From Hedera helix (lineage: Eukaryota > Streptophyta > Magnoliopsida > Apiales > Araliaceae), in assembly GCA_947179155.2 (NCBI GenBank), contig OX359270.1, forward strand, positions 1,602,501 through 1,666,500: DNA of 64,000 bases. The letters run 5' to 3'. Below the pieces are notes generated by a model. The model saw nothing but the letters and a program-made list of their open reading frames with translations. It did no database searches and was not told the DNA's origin. The translations under genes and the position numbers were made by a program. This document shows, piece after piece, positions 21,122 to 35,800 of the stretch (its first letter is position 1; each line of letters opens with the position of its first letter).

Positions 21122-21687
21122 AGTACTAATCAATTGATTTGTGTGGACATCCTAATCGAGTAGGTAAATTTTGCAATCACAAGGACCCTTGCAATAGGGA
21201 TAAAGCATGTAGAACAGCTACATTATTCAATTTGAAGAAATCAATAATAATGAAGTTGTGTTACACATAACCCTAAACCATGTTTAAATAATACAGAATA
21301 TGCCAAAAACCCTAATTAAACAATAAGTAGTAATTATGAAAGAACCCAACAAGTTGGTTACTAAAAATTTCATAAGGCCCAAAGTCAACTCCCCTTCCCT
21401 TAAATTGCATGCATCATGGCCGAAGGTTATATTTTTGTAGATTTGGTCGAAAGAAGGTTTCATTTGGACTATTGGGTAGATTATGAGTTTTATAATTCTG
21501 AACAGATCAAAATTTATGGCAAAAACAAGATTACTCGACAAAAGTGCCTATTGGGCTTAGTGTTCCACTCTTCAACACTATGTCACAAACAAACTTAAAT
21601 TTAATTGTAAATACATGATCTAATTAAACTTATCATCTACGCCTTTGTGCATACAAAAATTGTCATCAGTTTCATTAGAGTTAAAAT
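20537..21687. other. AT-rich intergenic sequence with a small fold-back
   Basis: No gene seen. A short inverted repeat (AAATTGATATTT...AAATATCAATTT, about 20750-20840) may be a MITE relic. A dinucleotide array follows at 21046. The 85-codon and 60-codon frames near 21284-21598 have no recognisable content. Confidence 0.55.
21046..21119. repeat. (AT)n microsatellite, about 74 bp
   Basis: Uninterrupted alternating AT. Confidence 0.98.
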
Positions 21688-22960
21688 TGTAATACCTCAA
21701 TCCCGGACTGGGCTATAAAATCAAATACAGACTCAATTTACTGTCACAATAGCATCATCTCAAGTCATCTTGGCCCACATCAAACTGACCAAAATGTCAA
21801 GACTGTTGGTAATATTACTAGTATAGTCAATCCTTCACACATATTAATCAAATCAATATGTTATGATGTTGGACTGGGCTATTACAAAAAATCGTAGATC
21901 ATAATTATCTCTCGCAACATAGAGAGATTATCTTATCACATGCATAATTGTTAAATCGTGAATTATATTGGGTATCTAAAATTCCTAAACCATGAATCAT
22001 ATTTTAAGATACAAAAATTCATGCAAAATATAATAATTATATATTTAAACATATAGAGAATTGATTTTATTAGATAATAACGTATATCACTTTAAGTGTA
22101 ATGTGAAAGTAATCAAATGTGCCTATAAACAAATTTGAAATATTAAAATTATTGTTTGAAGAGTTTAAACTAGAAGTTTTATCAAGAATTTTAAGTAATA
22201 TTTATTGAGGAACAAGAGGAAAAAATAGCTTATTTTACTTCTAAGTATAAACTCGATGCAAAATTAAGCCCCAAAACAGAAATTGGAAAAAGACAATTTC
22301 AAAACTATGTATTTGTCTCTATAAAAGTATGAACCATGAAAAAAGTATTTTGAAAAGGATAAGAAATCCTAGAAAGCTATTTTAAGAATTACTTGTATAG
22401 ATCGAGTAAACACCTCTTCTAACGAGAATAAAAAGGCTTTAATATGCTATTTTAACTTTTATTAGGTTCACCTCTAACTTGAAATGTATCGACCGTATCG
22501 TGTATTATATCGCATCGTAGGATACGTATGAGTGTGCGATGTATCTTAAAATATAGCTCATTTTCTTACGATTCCGTATCGAATTGCTCTTGTATCTTAT
22601 CATACAATAGGTATTGTGTATCACAAAATTCTAACAACTATGATCCCATGTTTATTAATTTTTATATTTAAAATAATAGTGAAAATATAATTTACCATCA
22701 CTTAAAGGACAAGTTTGAAGAAAATGGCAAAATTTAAAGATGATATAAGTATAGTCATCTTGTACTGGTTCATGAGTTAGTATATTGATGACTAATATTG
22801 TAATGCCCCAGTACCACATCGAAACATGTGGGAGGAATTTGTTCGTATATAAGAAATTAAGTTACTAACAATAATATCTTAAGTCATAACTTTTTGGGTG
22901 AGCCTGTGGTGAACTAAGATGACCCAAGTAGATACTATTGTGCTACTGGTTTAAAGGATG
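21688..22960. repeat. Inverted pair of related repeat sequences
   Basis: Sequence at 21688-21850 and the reverse complement of about 22799-22960 share diverged segments in the same order: CACAATAG(C/T)ATC, then TCATCTT, then a TATTA...AGTA stretch. Both also begin with TTGTAAT(A/G)CC on plus. This suggests two copies of one short repeat, possibly a TRIM-type LTR, in opposite orientation about 1 kb apart. Between them, a region near 22485-22640 rich in GTATCG/CGTATC and ending CTAACAACTATG resembles a hAT MITE fragment. Confidence 0.4.
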
Positions 22961-23821
22961 GATTTGATTCGATTCAGACTGGGGATTTGACGTGAGATTT
23001 GTTTTAGACTCTGGATTTGACTCGGGTTGTAATAGATATTGGATTTTGGATTTTAACATACGAGGCTAGTGTGAAATAACTGGCAAAAATCTTTTGCAAA
23101 GAGAATATATATGTATATTATATAGGCTTGCGAGAGATATCATCTATGGTATATAAGTTCTATTTTATCTTGATCTCTTAATAAAGTATAACTGTATAGA
23201 TGAGAAGATCATACAAACATATGAGATATTGTAAATTTGTATTTAATTTGAGGTTGTTTAGCATCATATTAAAACCTTGTCAAACAAGTATATTTTTTGA
23301 TGAGTTAGATTTATTGAACTTTCATTAAATCATTAATATAAAGTCATTGATATATATCACCATATTATATGAAAATTCACTATGTTAAAATATTTTGTAT
23401 GTATTTTATATATGTATAGTTGGGTTTCTCTAAAAAGATCTAATCCTTTGGGGTATACTACTTAGATACTCTAGGGTATCTTCTCCCTTTTTTAAGATAT
23501 GTATATACACACACCACATATATTGGGGATTGCTTGGCTGTGGCAATGACAGTTTTGTCAATTAACTAATTTCATTAATAGTATTTTTTACATTTCACAA
23601 GCCAACTAGTTGTGGTCACTACAATCACACTTTTCCCATACATAATTTGTTTGTGAACTTAGTGGGTCAATTAGTTCTTGCTTTTGTTTTCACACACTCA
23701 TTGTAAGTGGTGGGGTGGGTATGGGAGGCAAGAAAGGATTGTACCATGAGTGGAGTAAATAAATATTCTTTTTATGTGTTATTTTTTTAATTGCTGCAGA
23801 ATCTGATATTGAGAGGAATTA
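22961..23821 (+). promoter_or_regulatory. Upstream region and probable 5' UTR intron of SUVH4
   Basis: No other gene is visible. Just before the start codon a splice acceptor-like TTTTTTTAATTGCTGCAG ends at about 23800, so the 5' UTR is probably split by an intron. An in-frame TGA at 23810-23812 closes the frame upstream of the ATG. The transcription start was not identified. Confidence 0.45.
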
Positions 23822-26800
23822 ATGGAGGTACAAGATACTGCTATTGTCGATGGTGGAGGATTCAAAACTCAAAAAAATCATGATGTGAAACTGTCGGGGC
23901 ATTCTGATAAATCTTTGAGCAATGGCAATAATGGATTTCAAGTGTCCAAAAGATTTGGGTGTCAAGCTCAAAAGATGGTATCTGAGAAAAGGAGATTCAG
24001 CCCACGACTAATAGAGATACCAGAAAGTAAAAGGCCTTATTACGGCACGTCTAGAAAGGAGTCGCTGCATTGCCCAATTGACAAAATCTGTAAAGGAAAC
24101 GACAGTGGTGATTGCTCAAAGAAAATTACTGCATCATACGTGGGTGTAAAATCTGAAGGTCATACATATCATGATTATAGACAAAAATGTTCAACGGCCG
24201 GAGATGAAGTTTCTAAGAGTGACTCAACAATTTTAGATGCTGATACTTCTTCTACTAGTAGTTATGAGGGAGGGAACAATTTATTCTTTGATTCACAAGC
24301 GGATGACATGAAATGGTTGGTTTCTTCAACCAATGCTGATGGTAAAAGTGTCTATGCAAAGGTGAAAGAGGCATTGAGAATCTATAATATGTTTTATCTT
24401 CAAGCTGTTCAGGTGATTACAGGTTTTGACATTTTTTAGTTGAAATATATACATGTCTGATTCCGTCATTTTGCTGCAGCTTCTTCATTCTCATATACCA
24501 ATTGCCTTTTCCCCCTTCTCTGTTAGATATGTTAACTTGCAGTTTTATGGTAACTAGTAATCTAGTATTCTTGCACACCCACTGTCTGTGGTTTAAAAAT
24601 ATAGGGAGTTGTATAATGGGAATAAATAAGTGAGAAAGGATAGGAGAGAAATCAGGGGTGATAACAGAGTGAAGAGGGAGAAAAGAAGTTGAATGTAAAA
24701 TAAGAGAAGGTTAAAAACATTGTAAGTGCATTTGCATTAGGATTTTAATCCTATGGCTTCCTCATGAGTGGTTAAACTCCTGCTGAGAAAATATTTATGT
24801 AGGTGTTTGTTTAAGAGATACTTTCTAGTGTAATTTCTTTTTTTAATATATTTACAATTTGTTTCTTGTTGTACCGTGCTTCCTTTATTTGGATTCCAAC
24901 TTTAGGGAATCAAGGAAATAGTGAAAGATTGAATGTGGAGATATAAGAATTTGCATATTGTTTTATCTTGATGGTCAACCTTGAAAAAAATTGGTCGAGT
25001 ATGTTTTCTGTACGTCTCTGAGAGTGAGTTTTTAAGAACGTGAATATGTGATGTCCTATTCCTTGTATGGTTTTTGTTTTCTAATTGTTCTACAATGCTC
25101 ACAATGTAGCAATGATAAAAAGTTGAGAAAAATGCTTGTATTTCTATTGAACGGTTCCCGTCCTTTTAATATTCTTGGGAAATGTTCACATTTTTGTGTC
25201 GCTTTGGACTTCTGCAATGTGTTGCTTGCTATTTCACATCTACGTAGGGATTGGATTGTGAGCCTACTTTAAGGGATATGTAACTTTTCATTTTATTTTT
25301 TTCAAATTATTTTTTCATCCTCTTCTTTTGTATGTTCCCTTTGCCTCTATTAGTCATCTTCTTTTATCCTAAAAAAGGACATGAAACATAACTAGGAATG
25401 AGTTCATTCAAAAAAGAGTAAATAAGATAATATTTACTAAGCTGGTCATGAATTATAGTGACCGAGTATGGTTTGCTGGTCTCAAAGTATAACTTGAATA
25501 CTTATTGTTGGCAGTATGATTGCTGAGCTAAGTTTATTATTATGTATCAAGTTGGTTCAATTTTGTTTTACCTATTTAGGACCAATTCTTTTGGATTAGA
25601 ATATACTTTGTGATTAAGATTTTGTTTTATATTCAAATGATATGGCATCTTTATAATTACAGCAAATGTTACAACTAGAAAACTGATGATTTTGTAGGAG
25701 GAGGACAACAGATGCATGATTGCCGCTGAAAAGTTAAACCATAAAGTGCGAATCTTGATCTTGAATATCATGATTTTATTTGGCCTTTTATGCTCAGCAA
25801 TGTCATCATTAACATCATGTCGTTCAACTTTTTCCACCTCCACCTCCACCTATTTACCTCGTCTCATACTTTGCAAATTCAATTATTTTAAATGACTCGT
25901 TTCTTTTGTTTTTATTTTTATGATATCTTGATATTATTTGAGGTAATCATTTAAGTGACCCGAGTTCAGAGTTTTACCAAAAAAATTTGGATATGTTAAA
26001 TAAAACATAGGTTTGAATATTAGCATAAGTACGAGACTCTAATTTGTTAGCTCTGTAACTAGGTGGAAAATGCACTTTTTTGTGGGTGGAACATTTGAAG
26101 AGTGGAGGACTAGTCTATGAGAAAGTAAAACTTGCATAAGAATGAGATTTGGATATAAATAGAGAGCACAGTGGCTTATTTCAAAATTCAGAATTAAATC
26201 CTCTTAAACCATTGAATGTGCTTCCACAGAGGTTCACTGGAAGGGAATAGTTAGGTTTGCATAGAGGTTTGAGGAATAGAGTGATCTGTACTTCTTTTAA
26301 TGCTAGCATATCTTGCAACAGTAAGACTAGGAAAGTTCTTAGTCTAACCTACTTATGATGATTGAGCCTAACTTATGTGGGGTCTACGAAAACAGGTGCC
26401 TGAGGACTTGCTTTCACAAATATAACACCTAGTTTCTCAAGGTTTCCTAATGAACTACACTTTGTTATTTCCCTAGATCGGGAAGTGAAAACTAGGACGA
26501 AGAGTGAACAGACTCGCTATGACAATGATTAAACTAAATGTTCTTGCATTCATGGTTTCTACTTATTAAAGATGCACATTTGTTTGTCAACTCTTTAACA
26601 ATTGAACTTACGGGCTGTTACTACCTAATTATAATTGGCTCTGAATTTGTTCAAGTCATATATACTCCAATCAACTTAGGAGTTTAGCAGTTGTGCCACC
26701 AACGGTTGTTTAGTTCCTTTCCTGATTCACCGTGTCTTCTTATTACAAATACACATTTATTACTTTACAATTATTCCGTGGAGCTTGCTTTGAACTGTTT

Positions 26801-29800
26801 CTACTGATTTGGTTGTTATTTGTTCTGCTATTGTCTATTTACACTAGTATATGATTGACTTATTTTTCATAACAGCACATTGTACTTTTTTTCCTGGTAT
26901 TTATTGAAAAGGGGGGAGGTAGTATGATATACTGGGAAATTATTCTTAGTTTCTATATTCTGCTTCTGCTGTTCTCTGTGTGTGTGTGTGTGTGTACAAT
27001 ATATATATATGTATATATATATTCTTTAATATGTTATTAGACTCACAAAAATGCTTCAAACATCTGCAGGAAACAGGTGCCTGTACTGAGGATGTAAAGG
27101 CATCTCACAAGAGACCTGATTTGAAGGCAACAAGGAAGGTAAAACTGTCAGCCCATATGAAACCTTTCTATGAGAAGTCTTAGAATGGGTAATTGATCAT
27201 GTATTCGACAGTATTCCTTTACATTAATGATATAGGGCTTTAGGGAACCAGTAGTCCAGGACTTGTGCCATCTGATGGTTAATGTTGTAGTGAGTTAAGG
27301 TTGGGAAAAGCATATAGAGTTTCTTTGGTATGTGATGGGAATGTCATAGATTTTTTGGAAAGTAAATGTTGTTTTCTGGCCATGTTCTTAGATATTTTTT
27401 GGAAACTAATTTTAATGAACTCGAAATATATTTGGAATGATGGAGGCATAGTTGTCATGGTGTCACCTAGGCGACAATCAGGCGTCTTGGTGCTAGAGAC
27501 GGACAAGGCGACGCCTTGAATGTTGAACCGCCAAGGCTCACGTCTTGGTAACTGGTCAAAGTTAAGTGATTAAGTCATTTTGTACCCATGACTCATCATA
27601 ACCCATGAACTAGCTACATGGTATAATTTTATTACTTATTTATTAGACTAGTAATGTGTGATGGATGTTGACTTGGTTGATTATTTATTTTCTACATACC
27701 TTTTGTTGTCTTGTTCTACTAGTTTTCAATGTCAAGTGTTTTATTTTTGAATTTTGATTGTTAAGTATTTATATAATTGTGTTTTTAATTGTATTCCATA
27801 GTCTTAGTTATTATATTTTGAGTTTCAATGCGTATAAAATTTTATTGTCAAATATACTTTTGAAGTAAAATAAATAATGTATAAATTGCACATTGTTAAC
27901 GACTTGTCGTCATACGAATGCCATGGCAGGCGGTGGTCAACTACCGTCGTATCTCGCTGTGGCTCCGTGACAACTATGGATGGAGGATGTTTTAACAAAA
28001 TGTTCTTAAATTTTGATTCGGGAGTCACATTTGCATACCAACCGGGAGTATCATAATTCATATACATATTAATTTTTATTCTCCTATGCTAATAAAGTAA
28101 TCTACAAATCTAAGGGAGAAATGGTGTATTACATTATCAACTGGGTGTCTGATAAAATGGCTAGGATTTTTCCAAATTTTTGGACAATGCCCCTGCCACT
28201 CCCCTTCTTTAGTCTCTGCTTTAGATAGAGCTGACAGCCCTTTCAAACAGCAAAGAGGCAGTTGAATTGAATAATACAGTGAAGGAATAAATTCTTTACC
28301 AGCCCGGTTCATCTTAGAAACACTTCTTATTTGCAGCCCTGCTAATTTTGTAGAGAATGAGATATATAATGTCTGATGATTTCTTCCATCTCCTTCACAA
28401 TATACTAATGTTGTTTTTTCCTTTTTCCTTTTTGAACGCATGGCAGATGAAAGAGAAAGAACTGATTTTGTACCCCAGAAAAAGATTTGGCCACCTACCA
28501 GGTTTGTGAATCCTTCTTGTCTTATTTTAGTTTATATTTAATTCACACTGTTAAAGTATTTAGTTGAACCTATCTTAAAGTTAAGTTGCTTCCTGAACTT
28601 CCACGTGTTACGTAGCTTCTTCTTTTTCTGTGTTTATGGTTGCCACAGTGGTGCTGAATAGGTTTGAAATCTATAAGGAGGAGCGGGTACAGGGTTTGAT
28701 AAATTCTGTAACTTAAAAAAAGGAAAAATAGCTTATCACCCTTTAATACTTGATAGTGCCATTTCTTTGTTGTTACTGCAGATCTCTCTTTGCTCTTATG
28801 ATGCAGGTATTGATGTTGGGTATCAGTTTTATTCACGAGCTGAAATGGTAGCACTAGGTTTCCATAGCCACTGGCTTAGTGGAATAGATTATATGGGAAA
28901 CTTTTCATGTGCAAAGGTAAATATATTTAGGATTTCTTTCGCAAGATAGATTGAAAAAACTTATTTTTATTTGGGACATAGTGTCAATTATTATCTTGAA
29001 TGTTCATAAAATATGTCCATTATAATTTGGAACTGTTGTTGTTGCTTTTTCTGTCCCTAAAAAGCATAGGGGATCTTATGTCAAACTCTGAACAACCTTA
29101 AGGACCAAGTGGCTGACGTGGGAAAATAGCAACTCATAATTAGTGAATGGTGTTTGGGATTGCTTGGTGATACTGGCCTCAGTTATCAAATTTTTTGAAG
29201 GTCCGAAAGGTGAGTTAGTGGATCGACTTAGACAAAATAGATGGGATCGGATGATTCTGATCCCTCATTGTTTGTAGTGGGTGCTACAGAGTGATAGGAT
29301 CATTCGTGCTTTGAGGACAAAGAAATCAATTGTGCATATTCTGTTTTTGTTCTCAGCTTCTTGTTTTTCTGGAAAAAAGGTGTATCCAGGCTCCATTGTA
29401 CCCTTCATAGAGTTTTCGGAGAGTTTGAGTTAGGAGCAGAGCGTGTCTATTTTCTGAATTATCCTACACATTTTGATTCTTTATGGGGTTGGTTGGTTGA
29501 TGGCTACAAGTGTCCGTTTTTTGTATCAGTATGCCTGTTTAATATATGCCTGGGCAATGTCTCCTTTTTTCGTTTTTTATTAATTTCTTCTTGTAAAAAA
29601 CAAAAAATGAGAAAGGAGAAAAGAGAAAAGAGTAGGATTGGGTCAAGGACCATAGATGATCATCAAATTTCCACTACTCGTGTTGAATGGGAAATAATAC
29701 CCCATGTTTGATGACATAGATAATCTTAAACCCCATTCCCCATGTTTGATGACATAGATAATCTTAAACCCCATTCGGTTTGTCAATTTTTGTGTAACAC

Positions 29801-32800
29801 TAATCCCTACGGTTGCATGTGGTGACCTGCAAGCCACCTGCATCAGGTACGCCTGGTAGAGTGGAATTTTAGACATGTTACTTTAACAACCATTGCATTG
29901 GCTAAGACAGGTATCCATGAGGTGGCTAAGAAGCAGCTTCTCTTTGATCCATTCGTTGCACTCACGATGTGTATTTGAGCTTCCAAAAAGTCTCTTATTA
30001 ACTTATTAACATATACACAATCAAACAATTGGGACATCTATTTCCTTGCTAGTTGAATAATATCCAAAGCTGGGGTTCCTACTAGAATTTGAAAAGGTGT
30101 TGATATTAAAGAATACAAGATTCAGGCCATGGTTCCTCCAGCGTCAGTTTTGCTGTTTTAATTTACTTTAGCAAGATGAGTGTTAATGAATGATCCCGTC
30201 AAGGTTAAGCTGTGATTAATTTAAAATGTTTGACTATATATTCATCAGTTGCACCTTTGTAAACCATAGTTGCTGTTAAGATTAAACTTTCTACCAGTTA
30301 TTGTGGTGTTTTGCTTGTTGGTTTGAAGTTGGTGACATCAACTTGTCTCACACATATATAATTGATTTCTATCTATTTAAACTATTTCTTTTCCTTTCTA
30401 AAGGAATTTTATGAAAAGGTATCTGCAATATTATCTTTCCTCTGTCTTTGGTTATTCTTATACTAAATATTGCAGGAGTACAAAGGCCACAGGTTCCCTC
30501 TAGCTGTAGCAATTGTGTTGTCTGGTGTATATGAAGATGATCAGGATAACTCAGAAGATATCATTTACACTGGTCAAGGTGGAAATGACTTACTTGGTAA
30601 AAAACATCAAGTCAAGGATCAAGAAATGTCTCGTGGTAATTTAGCACTTAAAGTGAGTTATATGAAACTTTTTTCGTATTTCTTTGATGGTTACTTTACA
30701 TAGATTTTCTCTTGCATATATGCTGTTTGGAATTAACATATTGAGGATGAGATCCTGACACAATATTTCAATTCGTTATGATTAACACAAAAGTTTAAAA
30801 TAAAATACTAACTCTTAACTTCATAACTTGATGTCTAGTGGCAGCTTTCGAACCAAGACGCTTTATAGTAAGTAGGACCCAAACAGAGTATATATTTAAT
30901 GTAACTTTGTCAATACTAGTAATGTATGTGGAGATGTAAAGAGGTTCAAAGGTCATAGATACCACAATAGATTTTGGCTTGATTATCAATAGATAGGAAG
31001 AGATTGGAGATGATGTTGCTCAAAAGATTAAAAGCAAGTAATATCAACTTGAGAAGTACTTCGGATGTAATAAATGATTGACATACATTTGTGAAGTTGA
31101 TGAGGAAATTATTTTTGGATGACTTTAAGGAAATTATTCTTAAAGTAAGCATGGTTTAAAATTGAATGTTAAGGTGGACTGAGGATGCATGGTGAAAGAA
31201 AGGAAGGAAAAATTAGAAAATAAAATTCATAGATGGTAGAATTAGTCCTGGTAGGAAATAAATTTTGAGAATCATAGATGGTTTGGGCATTTACTACATA
31301 GATCTAAAAATGTGTCAATGCAAAGTATCTAATATATATTTGGCTTTAATGTTAGAGGAAAGAGAAAATCAAAAGTCAACTTGGATGAAAATCATAAAAG
31401 ACATGATATATTGTGGTTTAATGATAAAATATATCAATATATCGTTAAGACGAGTAGAATGACAAAACAAAAATGTGAAGTTGATCCAATTAATTTAGAC
31501 AAGGCTTACTAAGTTTGACTTAGTAATGTGTATAATTTAGGCACTGACTGATAAAAATATGTAATACGAGCTTATTAAAATAGAGGATCTGTATAAATTA
31601 GATACTCTTTTTAAAATAGAGTTTAAATGTAAAAAATTGTTTGATAAGTAATTTATATAGTATGTCTGAATACACCATTTTACTATTTTATCCTTAAATC
31701 AGTTTATAAACTCAGGGTGAGGATAATAATATAATAAATATTAAATAATTAATTCAAATAAAATCACCAACAATGTATAACTAGTAAAATATTTCAGGTC
31801 TAATAAAACATAATAATTACGACAATTTTACATAATTACTATAAAATATGGTGGTGGGGGTGGTGGGTGGTGAGTAATGGGGGGCGGGGGGTGGTGAGGG
31901 TGGGCGGTGGTGGTTTAGAGAGAAAAGTGAGTGAAAAAATAAAAAATGAAATTAGGGTAGTGAGCATAAAAGAGTAATGAAGAGTCTCTTTTTCCAAAAA
32001 GAGTTGGCTCATTGTCTTTTTTTTTTAAGAGGCAAAAAGAGGCTGTCAAGTTTTTATCAAATAACTTGGCCTTTGTGTTAAAATGAGTCAAGGCCAAAAA
32101 GAAGCAAAAAGAGTATCAAACAACCCCTTCGTGGTAATCAAGATTTTAAAACTTCGGAATTGGATGATATTGTTAAAAGAGGATCCCAGCTTAAGTTAAT
32201 CTCCTTCTCTCTATTTTCATTCTACCATGTGTTGTTGGAAACTTGGAACTTCAGAGAAACTAGAAAACATTCTCAGACAATTTTAATTAAGAAATCTACT
32301 TCCCGTCCTAAAAAGGGATTCTATTTTTTAAAATAGAATAAGAAGTGTTATAATGTTTCAAATCTGTCCATAACCAAAAAATTGAAATAAAACTGTGTGA
32401 TAATGGAATATTGCTGAGTTATATAATCAGAATTCCAAATCACTATGTCATTAAAACTTAGAAATTGACGCTTTCACTTTCTTTTTTTTAATTTCTAGGA
32501 ATGGTGATCGTTTTCTAGTATGGTAGGAGTAGTATATTTTTTGTGCAAACTTGTGCTAAATGAAACATAAGTAGCTAAAACACCATTCTGTGGCACAACT
32601 ACATCTACATTTTTTAGTTTCATATAAAATAGTGAAAATTTATGTAAATATTATAAACTATCTTAAAAGTATTATTAGGTACAGTTTTTTGTTTTGTTCA
32701 AGATTTAAATGAATTTAACTTAATTTTGAACTTTAAGATTTTTTTTAATGAACTTTAAAAGGAAATATAGGACTTATCTTAAGTTAAAATTTAAACACAA

Positions 32801-35800
32801 TTGTTAAATGAACTTATATTTAGTCAAAATTTTAATGTCCTTGAATACACTTTGGTGATTTTGGATATTTTTATAGTTAATGTATAATAATAAGACATTT
32901 TTTATTTTCTCATTTCATTTATTTCACATTGTTTTTTAAAAATATTTTGCCTCACTTGCATTGAGATCCTGGATTGTTTTCCTTGCCTGCTACTCATTTG
33001 CTTGAAATCTAGAAGTTCTCTCAAATGATGTGAGATTCTACTACATGGAGTCATCATACCAGTGTGCAGATGTTTTTTTTCAAAACTTATACTACTTTGC
33101 ATATGTTTACTAGAAAAGAGCATGCTTATAGCAAATGTGAGTTAGTTAGTGCGTACATTGTTAAAGTTTTAAAAAGTTTGTTGTCAAGCACTAGAATTGT
33201 GGACTTACGAATTATTAAACATTTTACGTTTGCGAGAAATTGTGGATTTGTGAATTTTCAAACTTTCTGAGTTTGCAAGAAATTTGTGGACTTGTAAAAT
33301 TTGAAACTTTCGATATTTGCAAGAAAATATAAATTCAACGTAGCAAGTCATTCAACATTTGTTTGGTGTGTAACTTTGTTCTGTAAATTGTAGTATTTGT
33401 TTTGGAATGAAGTATACTCTTTCTTTTTCTAGTAATTCTATTCTTCTATCTACTTGCAGAACAATTTTGAGCAATTAATACCTGTTAGAGTTGTTCGGGG
33501 TCATAAAACTAATCGTAACTCTGTCAAAGTTTACACATATGATGGATTGTACAAGGTGAGTACCTAGGAATTGCTATTGAAATGACCTTTCTATTAGTGA
33601 TTCCTATTTTTAGCGCTTTATATTTTACCATGTGAAGCAAGAGTTTATGAAGATTTCCTTAATTTGTAAACGTGACAAAGGTAGTTGTTAAGAAGTAACG
33701 TGACTGCCAACTAGAACTGCTAATGCGTGAATCGTCATTAGCAGTTGGTTAACGCACAGACTACTTAGTGGCTCCATTGATGTAATATCCAAGCCTTGTT
33801 GCTACTTGTTAGAAATGTATCAATGTTTTTCCTGTTTCTTATATGCCTTTGATTTTTATGAGAGCGTTATAATTCTTCACTATCATGGAAATTCTTATGT
33901 TTTATGTGGAGTGTGTGATGTGGGGTGCGTGTCAACTGTCAAAAGAATTAAACAATTTTCATATTCATAGTTATGTATTAGATTTAGGTAATTTTATTAT
34001 ACTTTTATAATTTTAAGGGTAATTGGGAATCTTTGAAGCACAAACACGTCTCGGATGTTGGCTTTTCTGTGTTGGTTACTTGTCAAATGCCAATACTCCA
34101 CGGAGACTTTTGGATAATGTATCTGATACCCTCAGATACTTCAACTTTATTATTTTTAAATTATTAATGTTGGATACTTCTGGATATTAAGGATACTTTC
34201 GGTAAAGGTTATTTCCTGATAGTAAGGGGACTCGAATTCTAGGCTATGGCTTTTCCAATGATAATCTAGCTTGTTTACTCTTATTTTTAGCTTACAGGCT
34301 GCTTTGTGTCTTATTACTTCAAGATGATTACGGTCTTTTGATGTAATATTTGACTCCTATCTTTGGCTATTTAATGATAAATTTTTTGCAAGTAAATAAA
34401 ACTTAGGACTAGGAGAAAATGGTGATTCTTTAGGCAAATATTGAGTTCCTACCTTTTGGTTATGTTATAATAGGTGCTAGTATTTTAAATGAACATAAAG
34501 TTTGAAGCTAACTACTTGCTTATGATTATGTAATAAAATGTATGTATTACACACGCACACACATAAAATTTCAATGTATCCCAACCTATAGTATCCTAAT
34601 TTTTTAGAAAATATCTATTACGTATCACATTTTGTGTCATATTTGTATTGATGCTTCATAGTTGAGGGTTATAGGTGTTAATTTTTTTTCTTTTTGGTCT
34701 TTGAAGTCCACAAAATAGTCCTAATCTTTTATGTCAACTTGGTCCCTATGTCTTAGAGTTTTACATTTTGTGTCATATTTGCATTGATGCTTCATAGTTG
34801 AGGGTTATAGGTGTTAATTTTTTTTCTTTTTGGTCTTTGAAGTCCACAAAATAGTCCTAATCTTTTATGTCAACTTGGTCCCTATGTCTTAGAGTTTTAT
34901 ATATGGTATATAAGCTTTCACGTATTATAATTCCACCAATTTGTTAAGAATACCACCTTTATTCCTCTCAATTTACACCAAAATCCTAATTTTTCTTGCC
35001 GCCCAGAAACACTTATTCTAGAAACATACTTTCCATTTCCCGTCAAACTCAACCCTTGTCCATTCACATTCCCATATGCTTTGATTCGTATTTTGCTATC
35101 ATTTTGGTGTTATAAGATGACTCTCTGTCATTCGAATTTTTGATAAACTGATTAGTGTGGCTAGCTTCTTTGTGGGCTTCTTTCAGGCAAGTATAGATTA
35201 GGCAGGTAGGAGATAAAAGTATATTCTAGAAGTGAGCTCATTCCATGTGAAGGTAGTTAGAAGCTGGTGAAGGATAAGAATATGGTGTAAGATAAGCTTC
35301 ACTTTTCTACAAGTAACTTTTTCTATAAAGAGATGTAATAGCTTTATGTTTTCACAAGTAATGAAATATATAAATGGGTAGCTTTTGCTCTCAAATCTCC
35401 CTCCCTTGAACTGAACTCTCCCTATCTGTTTGTCTCTTCCCTCCCAATTCTCTTTCTTATCTCTGTGTTGCTGAAGTCAGGGCCAAGCTTGGTCTGACAA
35501 CTTCAACTATGAAAGCATCCAAAGGTAGTGCTGTTTTTTTTTAATTTTTTATCTTCAGTAAAACTGGAAGGCTATTATCCTTCAACCTCTTTAAGTGTTT
35601 AGGTTTTCGTTATTGGTAGTTGGGCGACTCATTGTACACATCATGTAAACTTACCGTGTTTGATCAATTAAATTATCTTTCAATTAAAATAGTGGCATTC
35701 GGTAAGAAGATTGAATTTTTCCAGCTCTGGATGGACTTGTAATTAGTTTTCAAGTGGTCTGATTTCTGTCTTATTAATTAAGCATACGATTTTTCAGGTT

